The notes below the pieces were generated by a model. The model was not told where the DNA came from, made no database searches, and saw only the letters and a list, made by a program, of their open reading frames with translations. Both the position numbers and the translations under genes were made by a program. This document shows, piece after piece, positions 37,529-46,220 of a stretch of 64,000 bases of DNA. The stretch is from the NCBI RefSeq assembly GCF_023983475.1, contig NZ_CP092713.1:1468348-1532347 (forward strand), given 5' to 3'. The DNA is from Aliivibrio fischeri ATCC 7744 = JCM 18803 = DSM 507. Its GTDB lineage: Bacteria; Pseudomonadota; Gammaproteobacteria; Enterobacterales; Vibrionaceae. Each line of letters begins with the position of its first letter. The first letter of the stretch is position 1.

Positions 37529-37592
37529 AGAATAGAGCAACAATAAAACTATAGAATATTACATTCTAAAATTTCATTATTACTCTATTCTG
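37529..37592 (-). terminator. Likely terminator at the end of the Tad operon
   Basis: CAGAATAGAG (37529-37538) can pair with CTCTATTCTG (37583-37592), with an inner TAGAAT/ATTCTA stem. On the minus strand it is followed by TTTTGTTTTATC. It separates ompA from the downstream regulator. Confidence 0.55.
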
Positions 37593-37617
37593 AGCCAAAA
37601 AATCAAATTTAAATTAA

Positions 37618-38313
37618 TTAAATTTTCTCAATTTCTACTCGTCGGTTCTTCTCTCGTCCATTTGCAGTTTTATTTGTTTTAATAGGCTCTCGCTCACCTT
37701 TAGTAACCACAGAAAACTGATTAGGTTCAGCTCCTTGTTGGACTAAGTATTGATACACAATATTCGCTCTTTTTAAACCCAGGTCGTAGTTATAGGTAGT
37801 GCTGCCTTTTGAATCAGTATGACCTTCAACTTTCAATTTAATGTCCTTCTCGCCCATTTTCGAGTAAAGCTTATCAAGCACATACTCTGAGCGCTTAGTT
37901 AATGTTGATTTATCAAAATTAAAATAGACACGAGCTAATACTGCATTTTTATTTACTAATGCATCAGATGTATTACTGATTAAAAATTCAGAACACGTTG
38001 ATTCAACATCAATGCTATCAAGCTCACGATTAACAAATGCACCTTTAGGTTCAATTGGTTCAAGATGCTGAATTTGATAAAAACCACCTTCGTTAAGCGA
38101 AAGTCTTTTTCCTTCAGCCACATTCACTTCTTTTTGGTACTCTTTGTTTGCAGAACCACAATAAATTAAAACTGATTGCTCTGATTTTTTTATATCTTCC
38201 ACTTTCTCATTAGCATTAGCATTAGCATTAGCATTAGCATTAGCATTAGCATTAGCATTAGCATTAAAAGATAACCCTAAAACAGCAGCAACTATAATTA
38301 AAATTTTATACAT
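37618..38313 (-). CDS. OmpA-family outer-membrane/peptidoglycan-binding protein of the Tad locus
   Basis: A 231-residue secreted protein. A signal peptide (MYKILIIVAAVLGLSFNA) runs directly into an Asn-Ala repeat of about 20 residues encoded by a hexanucleotide repeat. A mid region with cysteines follows, then a C-terminal OmpA domain (ARVYFNFDKSTLTKRSEYVL, KVEGHTDSKGSTTYN, NGREKNRRVEI) that binds peptidoglycan. It is the last gene of the Tad cluster; OmpA-like genes often close Vibrio tad loci. It may anchor the apparatus at the cell wall. Confidence 0.85.
   Translation of the reverse strand: MYKILIIVAAVLGLSFNANANANANANANANANANEKVEDIKKSEQSVLIYCGSANKEYQKEVNVAEGKRLSLNEGGFYQIQHLEPIEPKGAFVNRELDSIDVESTCSEFLISNTSDALVNKNAVLARVYFNFDKSTLTKRSEYVLDKLYSKMGEKDIKLKVEGHTDSKGSTTYNYDLGLKRANIVYQYLVQQGAEPNQFSVVTKGEREPIKTNKTANGREKNRRVEIEKI
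38209..38266 (-). repeat. Hexanucleotide tandem repeat inside ompA
   Basis: Nine perfect copies of ATTAGC (GCTAAT on the coding strand) occupy 38209-38262, followed by ATTA. Each copy encodes Ala-Asn. A change in copy number keeps the frame and only alters the length of the linker after the signal peptide. Confidence 0.95.
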
Positions 38314-38352
38314 TTTTTACTCTCTACTTTAAACGTCTTACACGTCAAATTA

Positions 38353-39624
38353 TTATTTTAAATGGCCAATTTCTTCGTTTATTAACTCTAGAATTATGTC
38401 TTCGACCTCATCAGCATCTTCTGCTTTATATACATTCTTTTCTCCAACACAATCTTTAAGCGCCTTATTTGCAAAAGGATTATAATCAAAGCCAATCACC
38501 GCCATTTTCGCCGCTATTGGTCTCCTATCAGGTGTACGATCCGATTCCAAACCACTCTGAATATCACGACACATACCTTCGCTAACTAACCCATCAGCTA
38601 ACTTAGTATCATTATCCATACCATCGGATAACACGATTAATAAACGACGTGAATTGTTTCCTTTTATTAATAATTGCGCTCCACGAATTAGTGCTTGGTA
38701 AGACGCCGTTCCTCCGCCAGCATAAAAGCTACCTATTTGACCATTTAAATAATTAAAATTTAAAGTTAAATTGACATCATGAAAACCAGCATAGGCACCC
38801 GATTTGCAATAATCTTCTGTTTTTTGATTCCAAATGTTAGCAACCGTATTTACTGCTTTAACTGGTCGAGACCTATTCCCAGGTTCATTTCTGCTGTTAA
38901 CACCTTGAGATAAAGAGCACTGAATACCGGTATCCGATGTGAATGAATTGGTAAAGGTGCTAAATGCCGATATTCCCATCGTGCTTTTATCGCGGTTCTC
39001 TGGTAAATCATTAAACTTCTGCAATTCAACAGAAATATTTCTAATGATCTCAATTAGATCAATATATTTAGGATTAGAGCTACCACTCCAAGTATCTAGC
39101 ATTGAACCGGAAAAATCGGCAGCGAACATCACATCAACGGCCTCACTTTGATATTTACTAGCCAAGGACTTGCCACGTGTTGAAAACGTCTCTCCCATCC
39201 CTTCTATAGCTTCATTACCAGGAAACCATGAGTTTTGTCTTGTTGTTACATCAATCTCATGCTCTAAATAACGCGCATCCCCTTTATATAAACCAGCTAC
39301 GCAGTCAGAAATTAATTCACAACGTCTTTTTGCCACTTTAATATCTGTAACAGCATCAATATCACTAATGTAAGCATTCACATAATCCACGACTATTTGT
39401 CTATTTCTAGTGCTTGGAGTATAAGTACCATCATCAGGCTGAGCAGGGTCATTGTGAGCAGAAATGGCAAGAGCTGCCACCTCACTTGCGTCTTCTATTC
39501 TTGCTTTAGTTTGAATAGCTCTAGCTCCATCGCTAGCTAAAGCAAATATTCCAAACAACGCAGGTATCATCATTGCAAATAAAATGGCAGCGTGACCTTG
39601 CTGATGCTTTCTTAAATTTCTCAT
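38353..39624 (-). CDS. tadG: TadG-like pilus assembly protein with von Willebrand A domain
   Basis: A 423-residue membrane protein of the Tad machine. An N-terminal helix with RKHQQGHAAILFAMMIPALF resembles the TadE/G pseudopilin-like segment. A vWA domain follows, with MIDAS motif DFSGS (FAADFSGSMLDTW) and LIVLSDGMDNDT. Several cysteines are present in the extracytoplasmic part. I chose ATG 39624, which has GGGAGG directly upstream; the longer frame starts at a TTG inside this site. It lies one base after the preceding tadF gene. Confidence 0.85.
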   Translation of the reverse strand: MRNLRKHQQGHAAILFAMMIPALFGIFALASDGARAIQTKARIEDASEVAALAISAHNDPAQPDDGTYTPSTRNRQIVVDYVNAYISDIDAVTDIKVAKRRCELISDCVAGLYKGDARYLEHEIDVTTRQNSWFPGNEAIEGMGETFSTRGKSLASKYQSEAVDVMFAADFSGSMLDTWSGSSNPKYIDLIEIIRNISVELQKFNDLPENRDKSTMGISAFSTFTNSFTSDTGIQCSLSQGVNSRNEPGNRSRPVKAVNTVANIWNQKTEDYCKSGAYAGFHDVNLTLNFNYLNGQIGSFYAGGGTASYQALIRGAQLLIKGNNSRRLLIVLSDGMDNDTKLADGLVSEGMCRDIQSGLESDRTPDRRPIAAKMAVIGFDYNPFANKALKDCVGEKNVYKAEDADEVEDIILELINEEIGHLK

Positions 39625-39625
39625 A

Positions 39626-40168
39626 CTACCTCCCAATCATCACTGACGATGAAATGACATCTGTGTATGACTCACCAACAACTGAACCAAACATATTGTC
39701 TGTTTGATAACATAAGGTGACACGGTATAACGTTGCTTGCCTTTCCCATGTGGTAACCACTGATAAATAGTCAAGCTCACCGATCCTTTTAGATAAAGGA
39801 CAGGAAAAAGAGCCATAGTTATACGTAACGGGTGTATTCGGTGCACCAATATCACGAAAAGTTAACTCTTCAATAACGGCACCAAAACGAGCATCTTCAT
39901 AGCTTCCCAATGTGCGGCGCAGTGAGTTTTGTGCAATATTAAATATTTCACTACTTTCACTGTTTGTTATTAGATAGTCTTCGTCATATAACTGTGTACG
40001 TTCTTTTAAAACATTAACAAGGGAGTAAGAGAGTCGATCTAACTTACCTTTTATTGATAGCTTTATTATTACATCAGCACTAAATATAAAAATTAAACTA
40101 AGACCTAACCCTACCATTGCGAACTCAACGGTAAAGTTTCCACGCTGTTTAGACTCTAAAGGCATCAC
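39626..40168 (-). CDS. tadF: TadF-like minor pseudopilin
   Basis: A 180-residue protein. QRGNFTVEFAMVGLGLSLIF is a type IV prepilin-like motif with Glu at +5, likely processed by the prepilin peptidase TadV. LDRLSYSLVNVLKERTQLYD follows, as in TadF proteins. The start is GTG 40168 or ATG 40165; AGGAG lies just upstream. It overlaps the end of tadE by 20 bases. TadF is assigned over TadE by position and by the RERTQ-like motif. Confidence 0.75.
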   Translation of the reverse strand: MMPLESKQRGNFTVEFAMVGLGLSLIFIFSADVIIKLSIKGKLDRLSYSLVNVLKERTQLYDEDYLITNSESSEIFNIAQNSLRRTLGSYEDARFGAVIEELTFRDIGAPNTPVTYNYGSFSCPLSKRIGELDYLSVVTTWERQATLYRVTLCYQTDNMFGSVVGESYTDVISSSVMIGR

Positions 40169-40637
40169 GTTCGTACTCCTGAATTACAATATCTTCTCGG
40201 CTGAAAATGCCTTCAAATCCCATAAAATAAGTAAAAATGGGTGAAAAACGATAATCAATTCGATAAACAGCAATCGCACTATTATATGATGAGCCACATT
40301 CAGCAGTGCTTTCACTATCGGGAACGACACATGGCTCAACCAATGAACCTAATTCATTTACACTCTTTAAATATTGTATCGACATCGTAAATTTACTTGG
40401 GTCAACCACATTACCCCATATCGATTGATTCTCATTTACGGCATCAGTAAATGCCTGCAAATAATCCGAGTCTTCTGTTTTGGATTCTCGGGCTGATTCA
40501 GAAATAATGAGATCGCTTATTGCTGATACATATGACATATAACTCATTTCAACCCAAGCCATACAAATCAACCAAAAGATCATGAATCCCATTGCGAATT
40601 CAATACTGGCTACACCCCTATTCTTTTTAATCTTCAT
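40149..40637 (-). CDS. tadE: TadE-like minor pseudopilin
   Basis: A 162-residue protein beginning MKIKKNRGVASIEFAMGF, with a processing site after Gly8 and Glu at +5, then a hydrophobic helix and a periplasmic domain with a pair of cysteines (EPCVVPDSESTAECGSS). I chose ATG 40637; GGAG within the end of tadD supports it, while the longer frame to 40715 lies inside tadD. Pseudopilins TadE/F are needed for Flp pilus assembly. Confidence 0.82.
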   Translation of the reverse strand: MKIKKNRGVASIEFAMGFMIFWLICMAWVEMSYMSYVSAISDLIISESARESKTEDSDYLQAFTDAVNENQSIWGNVVDPSKFTMSIQYLKSVNELGSLVEPCVVPDSESTAECGSSYNSAIAVYRIDYRFSPIFTYFMGFEGIFSREDIVIQEYERDAFRV

Positions 40638-40641
40638 GATG

Positions 40642-41385
40642 TTAATCCGCTCCAAACAGGTTTGTATCATCACGATGTGATTCAGTATTTTTAAGAATTG
40701 AGTAGCGCCTTTCAATTTCTTGTTTACTGAATTGCGGCGACAATACTTTTTCCATAAACTCTAAATCACCTGCTTTGGCCATTGCTAACATTAAATTAGC
40801 TTGTACTAAGGCATCATTTTTATTACTCATATATATTGGTAATAATAATTTAACCGCTTGGTCATATTTGCCTTCAATAATATTTAAAATAGCCAAATTA
40901 TTTTTTATCGTAATATCACTGTATAAATGCTTTCTTGCTAAATTAAAATAATGACGAGACTTATCTAAATCACGCTTACTCGCATAAATAACACCTAATA
41001 AATTTTCAATTTCAGGGTTATCCTCATTTAATTTATATACACGATTTACTGTATCTAAAGCCGGCTCTAGCATCCCACATTCTAATTGCGCATTTGCTTC
41101 AATTAAAAATGAAGAAATACTTCTAGAATCGTCATCCTCATTAAGATATTGGATAGCAAAAAGAGCTGAATCAGGGTCTCCAGAATCTAAATAGGCTTGT
41201 GCCAGTTTTTCACGAGTATAGGGGTCTTCTGATACTTTTAACTGGTTCTTATAAAAAATAATTAAATCTGAATAATTGTTTGTTTTAATAAGAATTTTCT
41301 CTTTTGTCTCTTCAGTATCAGGACTAGATGAACACCCAACTAACGTAACAAAAAGTAAGCCTATTACTATTTTTTTAATATACAC
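40642..41385 (-). CDS. tadD: TadD-like TPR lipoprotein
   Basis: A 247-residue protein with a lipoprotein signal (MYIKKIVIGLLFVTLVGC; lipobox LVGC, Cys18). Tetratricopeptide-like helical repeats follow (LAQAYLDSGDPDSALFAIQ; LLGVIYASKRDLDKSRHYF). TadD is thought to act as a pilotin or scaffold for the secretin. Its start overlaps the end of tadC by 11 bases. Confidence 0.87.
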   Translation of the reverse strand: MYIKKIVIGLLFVTLVGCSSSPDTEETKEKILIKTNNYSDLIIFYKNQLKVSEDPYTREKLAQAYLDSGDPDSALFAIQYLNEDDDSRSISSFLIEANAQLECGMLEPALDTVNRVYKLNEDNPEIENLLGVIYASKRDLDKSRHYFNLARKHLYSDITIKNNLAILNIIEGKYDQAVKLLLPIYMSNKNDALVQANLMLAMAKAGDLEFMEKVLSPQFSKQEIERRYSILKNTESHRDDTNLFGAD

Positions 41386-42256
41386 CTGTCATCATCCTCA
41401 TTACTCCTGGAGCAGCAATTAATATCACGACGGGGATCATGATAAATAAAATAAGTGGTACCGACATTTTAGCCGCGAGTTTCCCCACTTTTTCTTCTAA
41501 TGAAAGTAAGCGAACACTACGAATATCAGCAGCTAATGTATTTAATATTTCATATATCGAACTACCATAATGTAAGCTTTGTTTTAACGTCATAACAAAA
41601 CTTCGCATTTCGTTAGTCGGCACCCGTACATAAAGTTCATCTAGAGCTGGCTCTAACCCAACAATATTGGCTCTATCATTCGTTCTTGCAATCATATGAG
41701 CTAAGTCTTTATCAAACCCTTGCATTTCTTTAGCAAGGTAGCTTAATGATGATTCGATCGTCATTCCGGTATGTACACACATTGCTAGCAAATCTAATAA
41801 ATACGGTAATTGGCCAGACAGTTTTTCTTCCAATGCTTTTTTTCTTGAACTTAATATGGCATCAGGAATAGAAATACACACAACTAACCAAATACACATT
41901 AATGCAACTTGTGTTGTCATTGAGGAATCGTTACCTAGTAATAAATAAATTATCCCCGAGCCAATAGCTGCAGATAAATATTTAACTGGCATATATAAAT
42001 GAGCGTATTTTGATTCATATAACCCCGCAGAATAGAACTTCCGTTCAATACTGTCCGCATCATTCGAAGCAACACTAGGTAAAAATCGCTCTACTTTATC
42101 AAATACATTATCATCTTTATTAAATTCTTTATGCTTTGCTAAATATTTACCTAATAATTTACGCTGTAATAATACTTGGACTAACAGCCATAAAAATAAA
42201 GAGATACCGGTAAATATTGAAACTAACTCAATAAATAATATTGTTTGTGAATTCAT
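41375..42256 (-). CDS. tadC: TadC inner-membrane platform protein
   Basis: A 293-residue T2SF-domain protein. It has N-terminal helices, a cytoplasmic GspF-type domain (LPYLLDLLAMCVHTGMTIES; LKQSLHYGSSIYEILNTLA) and C-terminal helices (MSVPLILFIMIPVVILIAA). It forms the assembly platform together with TadB. I chose ATG 42256, overlapping the tadB stop (TAATG) with GGAG upstream; a longer frame to 42286 runs inside tadB. Confidence 0.9.
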   Translation of the reverse strand: MNSQTILFIELVSIFTGISLFLWLLVQVLLQRKLLGKYLAKHKEFNKDDNVFDKVERFLPSVASNDADSIERKFYSAGLYESKYAHLYMPVKYLSAAIGSGIIYLLLGNDSSMTTQVALMCIWLVVCISIPDAILSSRKKALEEKLSGQLPYLLDLLAMCVHTGMTIESSLSYLAKEMQGFDKDLAHMIARTNDRANIVGLEPALDELYVRVPTNEMRSFVMTLKQSLHYGSSIYEILNTLAADIRSVRLLSLEEKVGKLAAKMSVPLILFIMIPVVILIAAPGVMRMMTGVY

Positions 42257-43179
42257 TATGCGCGAACTCCTCTCATTAATAACCATATAATGAGTATTCC
42301 AATACTTTCACTGATTAACACATAATACAATATTGGTCTTCCCGCAGGATTAAACATCACAAATTCATAGTTTTCTGGACTGAGGTATTGCAACATAAAC
42401 AAGAAAATAAACGGAATTGCTGCGACTATTTTTGCTGATGCTCTAGCCTCAGAAGTTAGCGCTAGTTTTTTCTTTTCAATAGCTCTTGCACCGAACATCA
42501 ATCTATTTAAGCGTTTCATCACCTCTTTTAACTGTCCGCCACGTTGCATACTGGTTCGCAAGGTAATAATAAAAAATTGAAATGATGGATATGGGAATCG
42601 TTCACAAGACTTTCGAAAAACAGTATCTGGAGACTCTCCCAGTTGTAGCTGCTCCCCCATTCTTTTGAATTCTTTCCCAACCTTTCCATCTAACGAGCGA
42701 CCAACAAACACCACGGCCTGCATAATGCCTTCACCAGCACTCACCGCACTGGACATCATATTTAATGCATCAGGAAATGATTCTTCAAATCGATTTTTTT
42801 CTCGTTTTCTTAGCCATACAACACCAAAAATCAAACCGATAATCTCTGTAATTGTAACAATAATTATTGGATTAGCCTGAAGAAAACTTTTATTTATATA
42901 TATCCCAAGAACAATTAAAAATGCACAATAAACTGGTATTTTAATGTTCGCTAGAGAATCAATTTGTTGATAAGTATTATTAAAAAAACGAAGCAATGCT
43001 TGTTTTAATGTTTCATCAGACAATGATTCTAATTTTACTGCCTGCTTATCTTCGTCATTTGATAAATCAGAACTTGAAAAATTACTACCTTTTAAATATT
43101 CATGATGTTTTTTGCTCTGAGGCATTAACAAATAAAAAATAAGCAAAATACCAATAGCTAATGCAATAAAATAAATCAT
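42256..43179 (-). CDS. tadB: TadB inner-membrane platform protein
   Basis: A 307-residue T2SF-domain protein. A membrane helix at the N-terminus and two more near 80-125 precede a GspF-type domain (SFPDALNMMSSAVSAGEGIM; TLRTSMQRGGQLKEVMKRL) and two C-terminal helices. It starts within the last codons of tadA (four-base overlap at 43176) and ends on the tadC start, so the three genes are translationally coupled. Confidence 0.9.
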   Translation of the reverse strand: MIYFIALAIGILLIFYLLMPQSKKHHEYLKGSNFSSSDLSNDEDKQAVKLESLSDETLKQALLRFFNNTYQQIDSLANIKIPVYCAFLIVLGIYINKSFLQANPIIIVTITEIIGLIFGVVWLRKREKNRFEESFPDALNMMSSAVSAGEGIMQAVVFVGRSLDGKVGKEFKRMGEQLQLGESPDTVFRKSCERFPYPSFQFFIITLRTSMQRGGQLKEVMKRLNRLMFGARAIEKKKLALTSEARASAKIVAAIPFIFLFMLQYLSPENYEFVMFNPAGRPILYYVLISESIGILIIWLLMRGVRA

Positions 43180-44462
43180 ATCGCCTCATCAAATTTATTA
43201 AATACTGCTTTCAATTGTTGCTCTAACCCAAAGAATCGAGCTTTTTCAACCAGCACAGATCGTTGCATTAAACCAGTTGTAGAGTAATTACCTATAATTT
43301 TACCTTCAGGAGTATTCTGACCTGTTGATTCAAATTTATAGAGTTCTTCTAATACAACGTTATTACCTTCAAGACCGATAACTTCTGTAATGCTCATTAC
43401 TTTACGGCTTCCATCATGTAATCGGCTGATTTGAATTACGATATCAACGGCGCTCACGATGGTTCGACGAATGGCTTCTAATGGTAAATTGTTACTTGCC
43501 ATCATCACCATTGCCTCTACACGAGCCATTGCATCACGCGGTGTATTCGCATGGAGCGTTGACATTGAACCATCATGACCGGTATTCATTGCTTGAAGCA
43601 TTTGAAAAGCTTCGCCACCACGACACTCACCAACAATTATTCGGTCAGGACGCATACGTAAGGCATTAATAACAAGGTCTTGCTGAGTAATTGCACCATT
43701 ACCTTCAATACCTGAATTTCGAGTTTCTAATCTCACTACATGCGGTTGAAGTAATTTCAGTTCAGCTGCATCTTCTATTGTTACGATACGCTCTTTTTCT
43801 GAAATATATTGCGATAACGCATTAAGCATTGTCGTCTTACCAGAACCCGTACCACCCGATATTAAAATATTCAAACGACAACGTGATGCGATCATTAATA
43901 ACTGCGCCATTTCTGGACTCAACGCACCAAATTCAGTTAATTTCTCTAATCCTATACTGTCTTTTTTAAATTTACGTATAGACATAGAAGTTCCATCAAT
44001 CGCAATTGGTGGGATAACAATATTTACACGACTACCATCAGCTAAACGCGCATCACAAGTTGGCGATGAATCATCAACACGTCGTCCAACTTGAGAAGCA
44101 ACACGCTTAGCAATATGCAGTAATTGTTCTTCATCAATGAAGCTGACCGGTGCGACTTCAACTAAACCTCCTCGTTCGATAAAAATCTTATCGTGTCCAT
44201 TAATCATAATGTCACTAATAGATTCATCTTCCATTAATACCTGAAGAGGTCCAAGACCTTGCAATTCATTTACTAGACTTGTTACGTATTCAGCTCGTAC
44301 AATTGTACTTACTGGCCATTCATGGCGTTCAATTAACAGATCTATCGCATTACTTAATTGATTATGTAGCTGCTCTTTACTTAATGAATTAACCGTTTCT
44401 GCATCTAATACATCAAAAATTTGAGCTCGAATTTCGATATAAATTGATTTATTTTGGTCCAT
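43176..44462 (-). CDS. tadA: TadA/CpaF-type pilus assembly and secretion ATPase
   Basis: A 428-residue GspE-superfamily hexameric ATPase that powers Flp pilus extension and perhaps retraction. It has the N-terminal GLGPLQVLMEDESISDIMIN, Walker A ISGGTGSGKTTMLNAL around residue 200, the Asp box (VTIEDAAEL), Walker B (RPDRIIVGECRGGEAFQML) and the His box GSMSTLHANTPRDAMARVE. All key residues are present, so an active ATPase is expected. Confidence 0.95.
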   Translation of the reverse strand: MDQNKSIYIEIRAQIFDVLDAETVNSLSKEQLHNQLSNAIDLLIERHEWPVSTIVRAEYVTSLVNELQGLGPLQVLMEDESISDIMINGHDKIFIERGGLVEVAPVSFIDEEQLLHIAKRVASQVGRRVDDSSPTCDARLADGSRVNIVIPPIAIDGTSMSIRKFKKDSIGLEKLTEFGALSPEMAQLLMIASRCRLNILISGGTGSGKTTMLNALSQYISEKERIVTIEDAAELKLLQPHVVRLETRNSGIEGNGAITQQDLVINALRMRPDRIIVGECRGGEAFQMLQAMNTGHDGSMSTLHANTPRDAMARVEAMVMMASNNLPLEAIRRTIVSAVDIVIQISRLHDGSRKVMSITEVIGLEGNNVVLEELYKFESTGQNTPEGKIIGNYSTTGLMQRSVLVEKARFFGLEQQLKAVFNKFDEAI

Positions 44463-44464
44463 AT

Positions 44465-45682
44465 TTATAACCTTTTAATTAAACGCTTAAGTAAACTTGA
44501 TCTCTTGATTTCTTCTTCACCAAGCAATAAAGCAGTAATACGATTTAAACTTTGAGCAATTTCTATATCTTTTGTATAAATACTGTCTCTATGTAATAAA
44601 TACGTACCTAACTTAGGTTCAAATGGACAAATCACATCTATATTTTTATTAATATACTTTTCTACTTCTTGTGACTCTATTGTTGAGTATTTTTCAGGTT
44701 TAGTATGATTAACAACCACAATCACGCGGATTGGAAGGTTCTTTTCTTTAATTGTATTAACGACTAAAGCGGCTTCTCGTAAACTCGATACCGTTTGATC
44801 CGCAACAAGAACCACAGCATCAACATCAGCTGATTTAGTTAGATAACTGAGTTTCTCGCTCGCCGAACCAGAAAGGTCTTCAATGATAAAATTAGCTTGA
44901 AGCGCAAGTTGCGAAGTCAGTACACTGATGTATTCTTTCATTTCTTCAATTGAAAAACTGTCAGATTCAATTGAGAGTAATGAAAGCATATCATTCAACT
45001 TAGTGACCATATTGGTAGCGTAATCAACATCCAAATTAGAAAGAAGCATACCTTGGGTTAGCTTTCGTCTTTTAAAGTGTTTCATACCAAGCATAATATC
45101 TAAGTTGCCGCCTCGAATATTATGATCAACAACAACACACGAACTATTGCGGCTACCAGATAATTCTTTACTAAGCTCTGCTGCAATAAACGAAGTTCCA
45201 ACTCCACCTTTAGCACCTAGCACAGCAATTTTCTTTGCTTTTCTTGTCGTACTTCCTAACTCTTTCTTCATGTTCTTCTCATTGATTTCACTTACAAAAT
45301 CAAAGAGTTCAGTTTTAGTTGCAGGACAAAATAAATAGTAATAGCCCATGTCTTTTAATGCACGGATAACAGATATTGAATTCTCTTTTCCTAACACGAT
45401 AACTGGTGCATTATTAGGTAAAAGATGGCTAATACGCTCAATATCATTCACTACATGATGGCTATTATTAAGTTCAATCATAATGATATGATTTGGGTAC
45501 TTTCTAGCGTGCTGTGCAACGACTTCTTCGTTATTATCTAATACAAGAGGCTCCGATACCCCTTCAAAACGGAAAACTTCTTCTATTAATTGTCGGTATT
45601 CATCTGTTTGGTGAAAAAGAACAAGCTCTAAATTTTGCTTTTTATTCACAGGCAGATTCATTGAGTTTGATAAATCAAACAT
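44465..45682 (-). CDS. tadZ: TadZ/CpaE-like localisation ATPase
   Basis: A 405-residue protein. The N-terminal ~130 residues have a receiver-like fold without a clear phospho-acceptor site. A ParA/MinD-type domain follows, with deviant P-loop IAVLGAKGGVGTSFIAAELS, where the usual Lys-Thr/Ser pair is Thr-Ser. This deviation is common in TadZ and suggests weak or no ATP hydrolysis. TadZ directs the Tad machine to the pole. It starts two bases from the rcpB-like gene upstream. Confidence 0.87.
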   Translation of the reverse strand: MFDLSNSMNLPVNKKQNLELVLFHQTDEYRQLIEEVFRFEGVSEPLVLDNNEEVVAQHARKYPNHIIMIELNNSHHVVNDIERISHLLPNNAPVIVLGKENSISVIRALKDMGYYYLFCPATKTELFDFVSEINEKNMKKELGSTTRKAKKIAVLGAKGGVGTSFIAAELSKELSGSRNSSCVVVDHNIRGGNLDIMLGMKHFKRRKLTQGMLLSNLDVDYATNMVTKLNDMLSLLSIESDSFSIEEMKEYISVLTSQLALQANFIIEDLSGSASEKLSYLTKSADVDAVVLVADQTVSSLREAALVVNTIKEKNLPIRVIVVVNHTKPEKYSTIESQEVEKYINKNIDVICPFEPKLGTYLLHRDSIYTKDIEIAQSLNRITALLLGEEEIKRSSLLKRLIKRL

Positions 45683-45683
45683 A

Positions 45684-46220
45684 TTATTCCTCCTTTCCAG
45701 GCGCTGTTGCTTCAGCTTCTTTATGCTCTTGATCTACTGATGGTGTTATTAACATTTTCTGTGGATTAACCATTGATGACCAACGCGCATTTTCAATAAA
45801 ACACCCTGTTGCTACTGTGTTAATAGCTCCAAGTTCAGCATATTGGCAACTAGATACTTGTGTTTTATGCACAACGATAGAAAATTTAATATCGAAATAC
45901 ACATCACCTTTTTCACCCTGAGAAATAATAATTAAATCTTTATTTACGCCTTCTTTAATTAATTGTTTTTTTATTTCGCTCGCCCAACGATTTCCAGAGT
46001 TACTCACCCACTGAATATTTGCGCCATAGTTAATAAGCTCTTTTTTATGATCGCTGATAAAAGTAGATAGCGACATTTTTGATTCACGAGTATTAGATAA
46101 AGACACTGAGTACGTTACAGGAAATACATCTATTTCTGGGCCAAAACGTTCATTTACTTTTTCAACACAACCAGTCATCAATACTAATGGGAGAAATAAC
46201 ATTCCTTTCCAATTGATCAT
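45684..46220 (-). CDS. rcpB: RcpB/CpaD-like outer-membrane lipoprotein
   Basis: A 178-residue protein with a lipoprotein signal (MLFLPLVLMTGC; lipobox). A periplasmic domain with two cysteines follows (QVSSCQYAELGAINTVATGC), then an acidic Ala/Glu-rich tail. CpaD/RcpB proteins accompany the secretin RcpA in the outer membrane. Its start overlaps the rcpA stop by four bases. The family assignment relies mostly on position, lipobox and size. Confidence 0.7.
   Translation of the reverse strand: MINWKGMLFLPLVLMTGCVEKVNERFGPEIDVFPVTYSVSLSNTRESKMSLSTFISDHKKELINYGANIQWVSNSGNRWASEIKKQLIKEGVNKDLIIISQGEKGDVYFDIKFSIVVHKTQVSSCQYAELGAINTVATGCFIENARWSSMVNPQKMLITPSVDQEHKEAEATAPGKEE

Noticed and set aside
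38209..38266. Possible CRISPR-like or satellite array
   Set aside because: The unit is 6 bases, without spacers, and lies in frame inside ompA.
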